This document shows, one piece after another, positions 33,898-43,006 of a stretch of DNA of 64,000 nt. The first letter of the stretch is position 1, and each line of letters begins with the position of its first letter. The position numbers were made by a program, and so were the translations under genes. The notes beneath the pieces were generated by a model. It searched no databases. It was not told where the DNA came from and worked only from the letters and a program-made list of their open reading frames with translations. Source of the stretch: Paeniglutamicibacter sulfureus (GTDB taxonomy: Bacteria; Actinomycetota; Actinomycetes; Actinomycetales; Micrococcaceae); assembly GCF_030512175.1 (NCBI RefSeq), contig NZ_JAULBL010000001.1, positions 248,001-312,000 of the forward strand, in the 5' to 3' direction.

Positions 33898-35142
33898 ATG
33901 ACGCAATTCTCCTCCCGCAGCACCCGCCACCGGGCTCCGGGCACCGGCACGGCCGGCACACGCGCCCGCATCGCGGGAGTCGACGCCGCCCGCGGACTGG
34001 CACTGCTGGGGATGGTCGCGGTGCACATCATGCCGTTGCGCGTACTTGATGCCGGCGGCTCCCCCGAAGCAACCTGGGCTGCCACGCTGTTCTCCGGTCG
34101 GGCTTCGGCGCTCTTCGTGGTGCTCGCCGGGGTGGGGCTCGCCCTGCTCTCCGGCGGTTCCGGAAACATCGGTGCGCCGAAGCTGGCAGGAGTGCGCCGC
34201 TCGGTGGCGGTGCGGGCGCTGTTGGTCTTCCTGCTGGGGCTGTGCCTGGGCATGCTGGACACCAATGTGGCAGTCATCCTGGTCCACTACGCGGTGCTGT
34301 TCCTGTGCGCGATCCCGTTCCTGGGGATGCGCGCCCGCACCCTGGGGTTCTGGGCCGCCGGTTGGCTGGCCGTCTCCCCCTTCGCACTGTACCTGGCCCG
34401 CCCCTGGGCCATGGAATGGCTCGACCCGCACCGGCTGGGTGCCTCCCCGCTGCCCGAGGATATGTTCTCCCCCGCGGTGTTCCTGGCCGACCTGCTGCTT
34501 ACCGGCTACTACCCGTTGCTGGTCTGGTTCGGCTTCATCCTGGCGGGCCTATGTGTCGGACGCCTGGCGCTGGAGAGGCCGCCGGTGGCCCTGTCGATCG
34601 GGGTTTTCGGCGCGGGCCTGGCGGTGGGAGCCAAGGCCCTCTCGGCCTGGCTGCTGGCCCAGCCAGGTGCGTTGGCCGCACTGGCCCATGCCGCCAACCA
34701 AGAGTCCAAGGAGCTGTCGGTGGCGTTGGTGACGGGACAGCGCCTGGGCAATGCGGCGGACAGCGGCTGGTTCCTGGCGATCTCGGCTCCGCATTCGGGC
34801 GCCCCGCTGGATGTGCTGCACGTCGTCGGTTGCGCGCTGGCGGTGCTGGGGGCGGCGCAATTGGTGTGCATGGCCCTGTCCGCGCTCTTTGGGCAGGTCG
34901 GCGAGATACTGATCTGGCCGCTGACCGGAGCAGGTGCCGCAACGCTCACACTCTATGCCACGCACTTGGTGGCCCTGGATCTTTTCAGCGACATTTCGGC
35001 GCCGCTGCCTCGCACCGGATTGTTCATCATCTACTCGGTGGGCTGTCTGCTGGCCGGGCTGGTGTTCAAGTTCCTGGGACGGCGCGGCCCGCTCGAGGCG
35101 CTGGTGCACACCGTGTCGCGGACGCTGGGGCGCAGCGGCTAA
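33898..35142 (+). CDS. multi-helix membrane protein with acyltransferase-like N-terminus (DUF1624/DUF418 type)
   Basis: 414 residues with about ten membrane helices. The opening RIAGVDAARGLALLGMVAVHI is typical of the heparan-glucosaminide N-acetyltransferase-like and DUF418 membrane families, which are proposed to move acyl groups across the membrane. No substrate can be assigned. It is divergent from dapA with a 64-nt gap, which must hold both promoters. Confidence 0.8.
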   Translation: MTQFSSRSTRHRAPGTGTAGTRARIAGVDAARGLALLGMVAVHIMPLRVLDAGGSPEATWAATLFSGRASALFVVLAGVGLALLSGGSGNIGAPKLAGVRRSVAVRALLVFLLGLCLGMLDTNVAVILVHYAVLFLCAIPFLGMRARTLGFWAAGWLAVSPFALYLARPWAMEWLDPHRLGASPLPEDMFSPAVFLADLLLTGYYPLLVWFGFILAGLCVGRLALERPPVALSIGVFGAGLAVGAKALSAWLLAQPGALAALAHAANQESKELSVALVTGQRLGNAADSGWFLAISAPHSGAPLDVLHVVGCALAVLGAAQLVCMALSALFGQVGEILIWPLTGAGAATLTLYATHLVALDLFSDISAPLPRTGLFIIYSVGCLLAGLVFKFLGRRGPLEALVHTVSRTLGRSG

Positions 35143-35232
35143 GGGGCAAGGACCAAGGGCAAGTGCCAAGGGGAAAGCCACCTTTCCGGAGCGGGTATTG
35201 CCGGTCCCGTTGGCCGGTGGCACTGTGGACGC

Positions 35233-35805
35233 ATGGCGATCTCGGTGCGGGCGGCAACGGAATTCAACGACGTGAAGACGATGCTCGGACCCAAAAGGAA
35301 CCCCGAGGCGAAGGCCTGCTGGTGTTTGGGCCACCGCCTCGGCTCGGCACGGAACCACGAAAGCCAGAAGCAGGGCGCCGAACTCGTGCGCGTGCTGTGC
35401 GCCGAGGATCCGCCGCCCGGGGTCCTGGCCTACGAACGCGAGGACGTAGTCGGCTGGGCGGGGGTGCACCCGCGGGCAGACACGGCACTTGCGCTCAGCC
35501 GCACGATTCCGCACGTTGACGATCTTGCGGTGTGGTCGGTGTGGTGCATCCGGGTATGGGCAGGACATCGGGGCCAGGGTATTTCCCACGCGCTGCTTAC
35601 AGGGGCGGTGGAATTTGCCCGGGGCTACGGGGCGCCGGCCATCGAGGGGTACCCGTTGGACAACCAGGGCAGAAAGACCGATTCCACCATGGCATATGTC
35701 GGCACCCGCGCCCTCTTCGAACGGGCGGGATTCACGAAGGCCGCCGACACCGATTCGATCATGGGCGGCTTCCGGCGCATCTTGATGCGTCTGGACCTCC
35801 GCTGA
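35233..35805 (+). CDS. GNAT-family acetyltransferase
   Basis: 190 residues. The acetyl-CoA loop is present as RVWAGHRGQGISHALL (Q/R-x-x-G-x-G/A), with GYPLDNQG and a late RALFERAGF strand-helix typical of GNAT enzymes. The first 60 residues resemble the GNAT subset annotated near DUF1801-type proteins. The acceptor substrate is unknown. Single gene. Confidence 0.85.
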   Translation: MAISVRAATEFNDVKTMLGPKRNPEAKACWCLGHRLGSARNHESQKQGAELVRVLCAEDPPPGVLAYEREDVVGWAGVHPRADTALALSRTIPHVDDLAVWSVWCIRVWAGHRGQGISHALLTGAVEFARGYGAPAIEGYPLDNQGRKTDSTMAYVGTRALFERAGFTKAADTDSIMGGFRRILMRLDLR

Positions 35806-35911
35806 GGAGGCAGCGGCGCGATCGCCTTCCAGCGGCCCGGAATCCCCCCTGATCGACCAGACCGCCGCGGTGTGGTGTGTCGTCTTCCTCGGCGTGTAGT
35901 GATGTGAAACC

Positions 35912-36388
35912 GTGAAGAACATGGAGACCCCACCGCGGCCAGAAGAACGCCTGCCGCCCCTGAACGTCGGCGAGAAGTTCCTGCTGGGGCTCTGGGTGTT
36001 CTCCAACGTGGCGTTCGTTGCCGCGCCCCTGTTCGGTGGCTACGTCGGCGCGTGCCTGATCTACGGATTTGACGCCGTCCGCCCCGGGGTAGCACCTTGG
36101 GCAGCATTGATCATGGTGGGGATTCTGGTTGTCTGGCTGGTCATCAGCGATATTGTCGAGCTGATCCTGCGCAGGAACATGGCGCAACGGCACGCGGTCC
36201 TCAGGGAGGCGGTGTCCACGCTGAGTGGTGTCGTGATCCTGGCCGCGCTGTACGGCATCGTGTTCACCGAAGCGGTGCCAGCACTGGTGGCCGCCGTCTT
36301 CGCCGGCATTCTGCTGCTGGCATGCATTCCGCTGGTGAAGCTGCTCGAGAAACGGGCACCGGCCGAAGGTGCCCCGCCGGCCACCTAG
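35912..36388 (+). CDS. four-helix membrane protein, unknown
   Basis: 158 residues with four hydrophobic helices in two pairs (FLLGLWVFSNVAFVAAPLFGG, with AALIMVGILVVWLVISDIV, later GVVILAALYGIVF and AVFAGILLLACIPLV). No family is recognised. ATG at 35912 or 35921; no clear ribosome site. No partners. Confidence 0.6.
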   Translation: MKNMETPPRPEERLPPLNVGEKFLLGLWVFSNVAFVAAPLFGGYVGACLIYGFDAVRPGVAPWAALIMVGILVVWLVISDIVELILRRNMAQRHAVLREAVSTLSGVVILAALYGIVFTEAVPALVAAVFAGILLLACIPLVKLLEKRAPAEGAPPAT

Positions 36389-36478
36389 ACCTGTAAGGAT
36401 GGTTTGACGGCGGTGCATGCCCCCGAAGGCCGCCGGTTGAGGCGGCATGACGCAATCCACGACCGAAGCCTAGGTGCG

Positions 36479-36862
36479 ATGAAGAACGACCCGCGGCGAA
36501 TGCCGGGCGACCCGCTGAGTCCCCACGAGCGCGCCCTGCTGGAGATCCTGTGCTCGGGGAAATGGCCCGGAACAACGGAGGCACGCGAACAGGCGGCCCA
36601 TGCCCGCTGGGGCGGGCGGGAGTCCGACGAGTGCGAATGCTTTCTGGTCGATATTCCAGGGCACCTGAATCTTCCCAGGATTCCGAAGCGATCGGGCGGG
36701 CCGTTCGCGACCGTGGACGTCCATGATGGAGACGTTGCACTGGGGCACCTGAACCTATGGGCAGTGGACGGGCTCCTGCACTCGGTGGACTACATGACGT
36801 TCAACGTTCCGGATGACCGGCTCCCCGCCATGGAACAGCTCGACGACGGACCGTTTAGTTGA
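36479..36862 (+). CDS. hypothetical protein
   Basis: 127 residues from ATG at 36479 (an upstream TTG at 36404 keeps the frame open). It is soluble, with an N-terminal helix LSPHERALLEILCSG and a later region GDVALGHLNLWAVDGLLHSVDYMTF that resembles small conserved actinobacterial proteins of unknown role. I do not recognise a family with certainty. Confidence 0.6.
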   Translation: MKNDPRRMPGDPLSPHERALLEILCSGKWPGTTEAREQAAHARWGGRESDECECFLVDIPGHLNLPRIPKRSGGPFATVDVHDGDVALGHLNLWAVDGLLHSVDYMTFNVPDDRLPAMEQLDDGPFS

Positions 36863-36987
36863 GGGGTCCGTCCAAGACCGCGCCCGGTTCCAATCCTGGA
36901 GCCGCTCCCCGCACATGTGGTGCGGGTCGGCTCGTCGAGGCCCGGAGCTGTGGCCGCACCTGTACCGGGCACGGAGCGGGTGCAGGC

Positions 36988-37488
36988 TCAGAGGCGAAGG
37001 AGGAGGGTGCCCTCGTCGAAAGCCGGGCCGGCCGGGGCGAACCCCAGACGCTCATAGACCGATCGTGCAGGGTTTCCCGCTTCGACGCTGAGGCTGATCG
37101 CGGGCAGTGCCTGGGAACGTGCCTGTTCGAGGATTCCGGCAATGAGTCGGGTTCCAAGTCCCCGGCCGCGTTGCCCCTCGGCAACCCAGACGCAGAGTTC
37201 GGGGATCGAGGCGGCGACGAAGCCGTAGCCCGGGTCCGTCGGGTCGAAATAGCGCAGCCAAACGACGCCAACCGCTTTTCCGTCCGGGTCTTCGGCCACC
37301 AGGCCGAAGTCGTCCTTCCCGGGCCACCGCGTGAAATAGTGGGCGATGGCAGGAATCTGCTCGATTTGCTCAAGCGTGAACCGTGGCCCCGGCCAGTTCA
37401 TATTTCCCAAGGTGGCCCGCGCCAGCAATTCCTCCTCGCTAAACCGGAGCACGCGAAGCGTGGACGTTTCTCCCCCAAAGTTCCTCAT
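36988..37488 (-). CDS. GNAT-family acetyltransferase
   Basis: 166 residues from ATG at 37488. The acetyl-CoA motif is QRGRGLGTRLI and the C-terminal strand-helix is SVYERLGFAPAG. A much longer open frame upstream has no protein character and is ignored. The substrate is unknown. It ends convergently with the hypothetical gene at 36479. Confidence 0.87.
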   Translation of the reverse strand: MRNFGGETSTLRVLRFSEEELLARATLGNMNWPGPRFTLEQIEQIPAIAHYFTRWPGKDDFGLVAEDPDGKAVGVVWLRYFDPTDPGYGFVAASIPELCVWVAEGQRGRGLGTRLIAGILEQARSQALPAISLSVEAGNPARSVYERLGFAPAGPAFDEGTLLLRL

Positions 37489-37546
37489 GTCTGCCACCCT
37501 ACAGATTCGGGCCTGCCGCTTCCACGATATGTCGGCCCCCGTCGGC

Positions 37547-37840
37547 CTATGGGCCGGAGACGAGGGTGACGGTCTGCAACAGGCCCGGCACCAGCACCAG
37601 CCCCAGCAGGCCCGAGGCAATGGCCCAACCGAGCGAACCCGCGCGCCAGGCAAGCCAGGCACCACCCAGTCCCAGAAGCACTGGCGCGACCATGAACCAC
37701 GCGGGCAGCAGGGCCACGCTTCCGCCCCAGTCGGGCAACAGCAACGTGATGGCCACGGCGAGAAGCATGAGGATCCAAGTGGCAAGCAGCTTCCGGCCGC
37801 GGGGCGGAACGCGGCCGGGCTTCGGTGATGGCGCGGTCAC
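37547..37840 (-). CDS. small three-helix membrane protein
   Basis: 97 residues: a basic Pro-rich head and three hydrophobic helices (ATWILMLLAVAITLLL, LPAWFMVAPVLLGLGGAWLAW, ASGLLGLVLVPGLLQTV). It overlaps the DUF952 gene stop codon by 4 nt (ATGA), so the two are coupled. Function unknown. Confidence 0.7.
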   Translation of the reverse strand: MTAPSPKPGRVPPRGRKLLATWILMLLAVAITLLLPDWGGSVALLPAWFMVAPVLLGLGGAWLAWRAGSLGWAIASGLLGLVLVPGLLQTVTLVSGP

Positions 37841-38217
37841 TTGATGCTCCCGGTCCGGCGTTCGAGGCCCGGGACCGACAATTTACCGGCGACCATCGCC
37901 GCCCGGTGCGTCTTCCGCACCCACTCGGTCCTCAGCACGCCGTAGAGGTGGGGGAATAATTCCCCGTCGTCGCCGTCCTCCAGGCGGATCTCTACTCCCG
38001 CGGCGGCAATCGCTGCGGCGTCCAGCTCCAGCACCACCAGCTCACCGGAGAAATCGGAGTAGATGTGGCCGGCGACCACCGGGAGCTGCCCCGGGGACGA
38101 GCAGTGGATGAAACCGACCTCGGCCAAAGTTGCGCCCCGGGTCGATTGTCGATATTCGCCGGCGGTCTGGGCGCGTTCCCATGAACTCAATTCGGTCAGG
38201 TGCAGGACGGTTTCCAT
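37837..38217 (-). CDS. DUF952 family protein
   Basis: 126 residues from ATG at 38217. The DUF952 hallmarks are the start VLHLTELSSWERAQTAGEYR, then GFIHCSSPGQLPVVAG and LFPHLYGVL. The family is small and conserved and has no established activity. It is coupled to the small membrane protein downstream. Confidence 0.85.
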   Translation of the reverse strand: METVLHLTELSSWERAQTAGEYRQSTRGATLAEVGFIHCSSPGQLPVVAGHIYSDFSGELVVLELDAAAIAAAGVEIRLEDGDDGELFPHLYGVLRTEWVRKTHRAAMVAGKLSVPGLERRTGSIK

Positions 38218-38266
38218 GCTCCCAGCATATGCAGAGGCGCGCGTTTGCCGATGCACCCCTTAACGG

Positions 38267-38302
38267 AAAAACGCCCGGCGGACGGTTATTGTCCACCGGG
38301 CG
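38267..38302 (-). terminator. terminator of the secreted nuclease gene
   Basis: Minus-strand arms CGCCCGGTGGAC and GTCCGCCGGGCG (one G-T wobble) around a 7-nt loop, then five T. It starts about 16 nt past the nuclease stop codon. Confidence 0.85.
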
Positions 38303-38317
38303 CTTCCCAGGATCCTT

Positions 38318-40237
38318 CTACTTATCCAACTGCAGCCCCACAAGCACCGGATCATGGTCCGAGGAGCGGAACTGGTCCGGGGAGAACAGCTGCGCCACGT
38401 TGTAGTTGTAGCGGCTGTACTCGTACGCCACCGACTCGGTGGCGTTGATGTTCCAGATCGTTTCACCGGTGACCCGCTGCGCAACCTCGCGCGAACCCAA
38501 AATATGGTCCAGGGAGCCGGTCCGGCCCCCGAACAAGTAGCTACGGGTATCCGCGCCGACTCCGAGATCCACGTATCCGGCCTCGGCCAGCACCTGGATC
38601 GGCTCCTCGGCGGAGTACGCGTTGAAGTCCCCGGCCAGCAGTACCCTGTTGGTGTTGCGTTCCTTCTTCAATCCTTCGGCGAATTCCACCAGGGCCTTCG
38701 CCTGCTCAACGCGCGCAGCGTTCCAGGCCCCCGCGCCGTCGCCACGGTCGGCGTTCTCCGAGCCGTCCTTCGGATCCGAGCCCTTGGACTTGAAGTGGTT
38801 CGCCAGGACCAGGAAGCGGCTCTTGGCATTTCCGCCAACGCGCTGGAATGCCTGCGCCAGGGGGTCACGTGCATTGTCGAACGCCGCATCATCCAGGATG
38901 ACCGACTCGTCAATGGGCTTCACCGCGCCGTCCTTGTAGATCATCGCGGTGCGAATGACATCTTCATCGGCCGGAACCGACTCGGGGCTTGGCACGAACT
39001 TCCACTGTGACTGGCCCGCAGACTGGTTCAGCGCATCCACCAAGGTGGCGAGCGCTTCATCGCGATCGAGCCCGAAACGGGCGGAGTTTTCAATCTCTTC
39101 CAAGACCACCACGTCGGCGTCGAACGTGTTCAGCGCCGAGACGATCTTGGCCTGTTGGCGCTCGAGGCTCTGGCCATTGGCGGCACCGCGTGCGTCGCAG
39201 CCTCCGCGCACGGTGACCGGCTGGCCTTCCCGATCGGTGTAGTAGGTGCACCCGGAAAGCTGGTCCCCGGTGGTGGTGAAGTAGTTCAGGACATTGAAGC
39301 TGCCGACGGTGACGTTTCCGCCAACATCGGCCGGGCCCTCCGGCTTGATTTGTGCAAAGGTTGCCGGGATATCGGCATCCTCTGCCCCGATAACCTGCCC
39401 CTGCGGCTGCATCCGCCACAGGTCATAGCGGTAGTCCATGATCACCGGAGAGGTGAAGGTGGCCTGGGCACCGACGCTGACACGATGCCCCGCCGAAAGA
39501 TACGGAAGCGGAACGGACTTGTTGGCTCGCGCACCGAGGAAGTTCAAGGTGGCGCCGTCATCCAGCACCACGGCCCGCCGCTCATTCTCGGCTTCCAGGG
39601 CTTGGGCCTGGGCACTGCCCGGGGCAAAGGCATCGGTGGCCTGGCGCAGGGTGCGCTCGCCGGGAAGGATCTCGCTGGTGCCTTCGGCGAGGGTCATCTC
39701 GCCGAACTGGTTCAGCGAATAGTTGTCGGCCACCGTCCACTGTCCCTGCGGGTCGATGAGCATGGATTCAAAGCGCTCGCGATCGGCGTCCGAGGAGGGG
39801 ATGTCGATGGCCAGCGGCTTGACGGCATCGGCCGGCTCGCTGAGCACCTCAATGCCGGAAGCCGAGGCACTGACCTGGGTCAGTCCGAAGTATTCGCCGA
39901 CCGTCCCGGTGACCTCCACGTGGTCGCCGACGGCAACCTTGCCCACTCCGCTTGGGGAGTAGACGAAGATCCCCGAGCTGCCCTCGGGGGAAATCTCACT
40001 TCCGCTGCCCGCGCTTTGGACGTAGAAGCCGCGGATGCCGCCCTCGGCGTAGGCGCCGGTGACCACCGCGCGAACGGTGACCTGCTCCCCGGCCATCCCG
40101 CTCGCGGCACCCGTGCCCTGGATCGTTTCAATGGACGTCGTTTCGCCGACCGCCGCCGTGGCCGGGGCAATTGCCCCCACGGCCATCGCGGCTGCCAAGG
40201 TGACGGTGGCGAACGCCGCCGTTGCGCTCTTCTTCAT
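38318..40237 (-). CDS. ExeM/NucH-family secreted endonuclease
   Basis: 639 residues from ATG at 40237 with GAGGG upstream. A Sec signal peptide (Ala-rich, ending near APATAA) is followed by an OB-like segment with GTGAASGMAGEQVTVRAVV, then the endonuclease/exonuclease/phosphatase domain: GSFNVLNYF, VVLEEIEN, LANHFKSKGSD, AGDFNAYSAEEPI, LDHILGS and SSDHDPV carry the metal and catalytic residues. It is expected to degrade extracellular DNA. There is no LPXTG or other wall anchor, so it is probably released. Single gene with its own terminator. Confidence 0.92.
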   Translation of the reverse strand: MKKSATAAFATVTLAAAMAVGAIAPATAAVGETTSIETIQGTGAASGMAGEQVTVRAVVTGAYAEGGIRGFYVQSAGSGSEISPEGSSGIFVYSPSGVGKVAVGDHVEVTGTVGEYFGLTQVSASASGIEVLSEPADAVKPLAIDIPSSDADRERFESMLIDPQGQWTVADNYSLNQFGEMTLAEGTSEILPGERTLRQATDAFAPGSAQAQALEAENERRAVVLDDGATLNFLGARANKSVPLPYLSAGHRVSVGAQATFTSPVIMDYRYDLWRMQPQGQVIGAEDADIPATFAQIKPEGPADVGGNVTVGSFNVLNYFTTTGDQLSGCTYYTDREGQPVTVRGGCDARGAANGQSLERQQAKIVSALNTFDADVVVLEEIENSARFGLDRDEALATLVDALNQSAGQSQWKFVPSPESVPADEDVIRTAMIYKDGAVKPIDESVILDDAAFDNARDPLAQAFQRVGGNAKSRFLVLANHFKSKGSDPKDGSENADRGDGAGAWNAARVEQAKALVEFAEGLKKERNTNRVLLAGDFNAYSAEEPIQVLAEAGYVDLGVGADTRSYLFGGRTGSLDHILGSREVAQRVTGETIWNINATESVAYEYSRYNYNVAQLFSPDQFRSSDHDPVLVGLQLDK

Positions 40238-40547
40238 GGATTTCCCTCGATCGTCGTTGTCTCCGTGACGCGGTGGCGCACAGTATGTAGCCCGAACAGA
40301 TTCGACCATTGGGACATGAATTCGGAATGAATTGGGTTTGAATCCCACGGAATCGCTCGCTTGATGGCCACTGAACCATCCAAGGTGATGAAGGAGAACA
40401 CGTCCAGCCTTTTGGCTCTCCAAGATCAGGGGCCCGATGGAAGCACCACGTGGCCGGATCACCGATCCCCCGCCGGATATGGAAAATGCTCCCCCGGGCG
40501 GTTCCTGCGAACCGCTCGGGGAAGCATCGATCATGCCTCGGAGCTGC

Positions 40548-40994
40548 CTACTTGCCCTCGGCCAGGTAGAAGCCGATCGCCGTGCGCATCGACTCGCGGG
40601 CGCGGCGCCGGTCCCCCGCGGCGTCGTAGGCCAGGGCCAGCCGGTGCCAGGACTTCCAGGAGTCGGGGTTGGCCTCGGCCTCTTCCTTGTACTGCACGAA
40701 GTCCTCGTCGGCGGCGGCCTTGACGATTCGTCCCGAGGGGGTGCGCGGCAGGGTGTCTTCGGGCAGCAGGCCCTCGCTGGCCAGGATCGAGGCCATCTTC
40801 TGCGTGCGGGAGCCGAAGAGCACCTCACGGATGAGGATCCACACCCCGACCAGCGGGACCACCAGGGCGGCCACGCCGATGATCTTGGCGACCGGTTCAT
40901 CGGCGGCGATGAAGCGCACGGCCGAGCCGAACGCGGCGACCAGATAGAACACGAAGAGCAGCAGGATGGCGCCGACCCAGATCTTGGTTTTCAT
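40548..40994 (-). CDS. membrane protein with TPR-like tail
   Basis: 148 residues: two N-terminal helices (GAILLLFVFYLVAAFGSAV and IIGVAALVVPLVGVWILI), then a cytoplasmic part ending in a TPR-like repeat (PDSWKSWHRLALAYDAAGDR). The gene starts 6 nt after the dapB stop codon and is likely co-transcribed. The role is unknown; a similar gene next to dapB occurs in Arthrobacter relatives, as far as I recall. Confidence 0.75.
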   Translation of the reverse strand: MKTKIWVGAILLLFVFYLVAAFGSAVRFIAADEPVAKIIGVAALVVPLVGVWILIREVLFGSRTQKMASILASEGLLPEDTLPRTPSGRIVKAAADEDFVQYKEEAEANPDSWKSWHRLALAYDAAGDRRRARESMRTAIGFYLAEGK

Positions 40995-41000
40995 GGCTTT

Positions 41001-41759
41001 CTAGCGTCCCAACTCGAGGTAGCCGTCAAGGCCGTAGGTAAGCCCCGGGCGCGAGGCGACGGTGCGCAGGCCCAGCAGCACGCCGGGCATGAAGGAAGCG
41101 CGGTCGTAGGAGTCGTGGCGCAGCGTCAGTTGCTCACCTTCCCCGCCCAGCAGGACCTCCTGGTGGGCAACCAGTCCGCGCAGGCGCACCGAGTGCACGT
41201 GGATGCCGTCCACCACGGCGCCGCGGGCGCCGTCCAATTGGGTTTCGGTGGCATCCGGGCTCGCCGCCACTCCCGCGGCTGCACGCTCGGCGGCGATCAG
41301 TTCCGCGGTGCGCACCGCGGTGCCCGAGGGGGCATCGACCTTGTTGGGATGGTGCAGCTCGATGATTTCCACCGATTCGAAGTAGCGTGCCGCCGTGGCG
41401 GCGAAGGCCGAGGCCAGCACCGACCCGAGGGCGAAGTTCGGGGCAATGAGCACACCGGTGCCGGGGTTTTCGGCCAACAGGTTGGTGAGGGATTCGCGCT
41501 TGGCGTCGTCCCAGCCGGTGGTTCCGACCACGGCATGCAGGCCATGGGTGACAGCGAAGCGCACGTTTTCCTCGGTACTGGCCGGGACCGACAGGTCGAC
41601 CACGTGCGTGGCCCCCGCCTCCAGGATGGCTTCCAGCTTGTCTCCGCGACCCAGCGCTGCAACAAGTTCCATGTCCGTGGCGGCGTCGACGGCCTTGACG
41701 GCCTCGGCCCCCATTCGTCCCGATGCGCCGAGGACGGCGACTTTCAGTGGTGCACTCAT
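41001..41759 (-). CDS. dapB: 4-hydroxy-tetrahydrodipicolinate reductase
   Basis: 252 residues from ATG at 41759. NAD(P)H motif GASGRMG (residues 10-16); the catalytic and substrate segment ELHHPNKVDAPSGTA is diagnostic. It reduces the DapA product in the diaminopimelate/lysine pathway. It is on the same strand as dapA but 7 kb away, separated by accessory genes. A longer upstream frame overlaps the GntR gene and is not used. Confidence 0.96.
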   Translation of the reverse strand: MSAPLKVAVLGASGRMGAEAVKAVDAATDMELVAALGRGDKLEAILEAGATHVVDLSVPASTEENVRFAVTHGLHAVVGTTGWDDAKRESLTNLLAENPGTGVLIAPNFALGSVLASAFAATAARYFESVEIIELHHPNKVDAPSGTAVRTAELIAAERAAAGVAASPDATETQLDGARGAVVDGIHVHSVRLRGLVAHQEVLLGGEGEQLTLRHDSYDRASFMPGVLLGLRTVASRPGLTYGLDGYLELGR

Positions 41760-41847
41760 GACTTCTAGGGTATCGGGAATTCGGGGCCGCTCCCGCGTCG
41801 GTGACGGGCACGGACCGGATGAGGTAGAGGCCGGGGTTCGTCCGGCG

Positions 41848-42618
41848 TCAGGATCCGATGCGTCCCAGTTCATGCCCGGCCTCATCGAAGGAGACCCGCG
41901 CCGTGGCGACCGGCTTGCGCAGCACCCCGGTCAGTCGATCGACGGCGTCACGGAAATGACGTTGGAGCAGGTCCACGGCGCCCTCACCGTCGCCCGCGAG
42001 CACCAGCTCCAGCCGTTCCCGGTGGGCCCGGTGCAGGTCGGTGCGAATAACGTAGCCGCCGGGGTTGCCGAGGCTGGCCAGTCGCGTCTCCACGACCAGA
42101 TTGGCCATGTACTTGACCAGGCGACGGTTCCCGGACGCCTGCACCATCTCGAAGTGGAAGTCCAGGTCCGCGTCGCCGATGGATCGAGGGGATTCGAGGG
42201 CTTGGGGGCTGGCGTCGAGACCCTCCAGCCGGGTCAGCACCGCCGATGCGGCATGGAGGCGAATCGCCCGCTCCCCTGCGTCCGGCAGTGAGGCGATGAC
42301 GCGGATGGCAGCGCTCTCCACCACCAGGCGCGTTGCGTAGAGTTCCTCCAGGTCGGCCGGGCGAATGACGGCCACACTCAGTCCCTGCCCCGGGATGGAA
42401 ACCAGCAGGCCGTCCTGGATGAGCCGCTGGGTGGACTCGCGCAGCGAGCCCCGGCTCACCCCGAGTTGTTTGGCCGCCTGGGCTTCCTGGATGGGGGTAC
42501 CGGGCATGAGCAGGCCTTCGTAAATGGCGTTGCGCAATTGGTTGGTTATCAAGTCGATCGTCGAGGATCGCTGCACCCGAACCATGCTTGTCGCCGAGGG
42601 CTGTTGACCCATGTCCAC
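41848..42618 (-). CDS. GntR/FCD-family regulator, likely of ectoine uptake
   Basis: 256 residues. An N-terminal winged HTH (QAAKQLGVSRGSLRESTQRL) and a C-terminal FCD sensor domain with metal-site-type residues in DLDFHFEMVQASGN and HRAHRERLELV. GTG at 42618 with GGAG at 5 nt is the preferred start. It is divergent from ehuB. A FadR-type core TTGTCAACAA lies in the shared gap and again before the hydrolase gene, so this protein probably controls ectoine uptake and breakdown. This differs from the MocR-type EnuR regulator of proteobacteria. Confidence 0.88.
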   Translation of the reverse strand: MDMGQQPSATSMVRVQRSSTIDLITNQLRNAIYEGLLMPGTPIQEAQAAKQLGVSRGSLRESTQRLIQDGLLVSIPGQGLSVAVIRPADLEELYATRLVVESAAIRVIASLPDAGERAIRLHAASAVLTRLEGLDASPQALESPRSIGDADLDFHFEMVQASGNRRLVKYMANLVVETRLASLGNPGGYVIRTDLHRAHRERLELVLAGDGEGAVDLLQRHFRDAVDRLTGVLRKPVATARVSFDEAGHELGRIGS

Positions 42619-43006
42619 GGGTGCTCCGTTCTTCCTTCGCCGGTGTTGCCGCGTCGGCTCCCCCAGCCTCTTGGCCCCACCGGCAGACCCAATCGTAACT
42701 TAATCGTGATTTATGCCTGCAGGTGCCGGATTCACGGCGAAACAAGCCCTCCTGCCGCCTGGTTCCCTGACATCAGCCGGGATTCGAGCGCACCTCTTGC
42801 ACGCTGCCAGCTTTTGTCAACAATCCAACGCCCCGAACATCGGATTGTCAATCGATTCTTTTCTGGCTAACGTGATCAACACCATACTGAGCGTCACCAC
42901 CACCCACCACGATCGGGTCGGGTCTGCCTCACACGGGTGCCGCAACCCCTTCACAGGATCCGGCGCACGGGGCGGCTTGGCCATCGCACCCCGAAAGAGG
43001 TTTCTC
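42619..43006. promoter_or_regulatory. divergent gntR/ehuB control region with FadR-type box
   Basis: 388 nt without a gene. TTGTCAACAA at 42814-42823 has 4-bp arms TTGT and ACAA around CA, fitting the GntR/FadR consensus (t-N-GT-N0-3-AC-N-a). The 12-base string TTGTCAACAATC recurs at 46482 before the hydrolase gene. Confidence 0.65.
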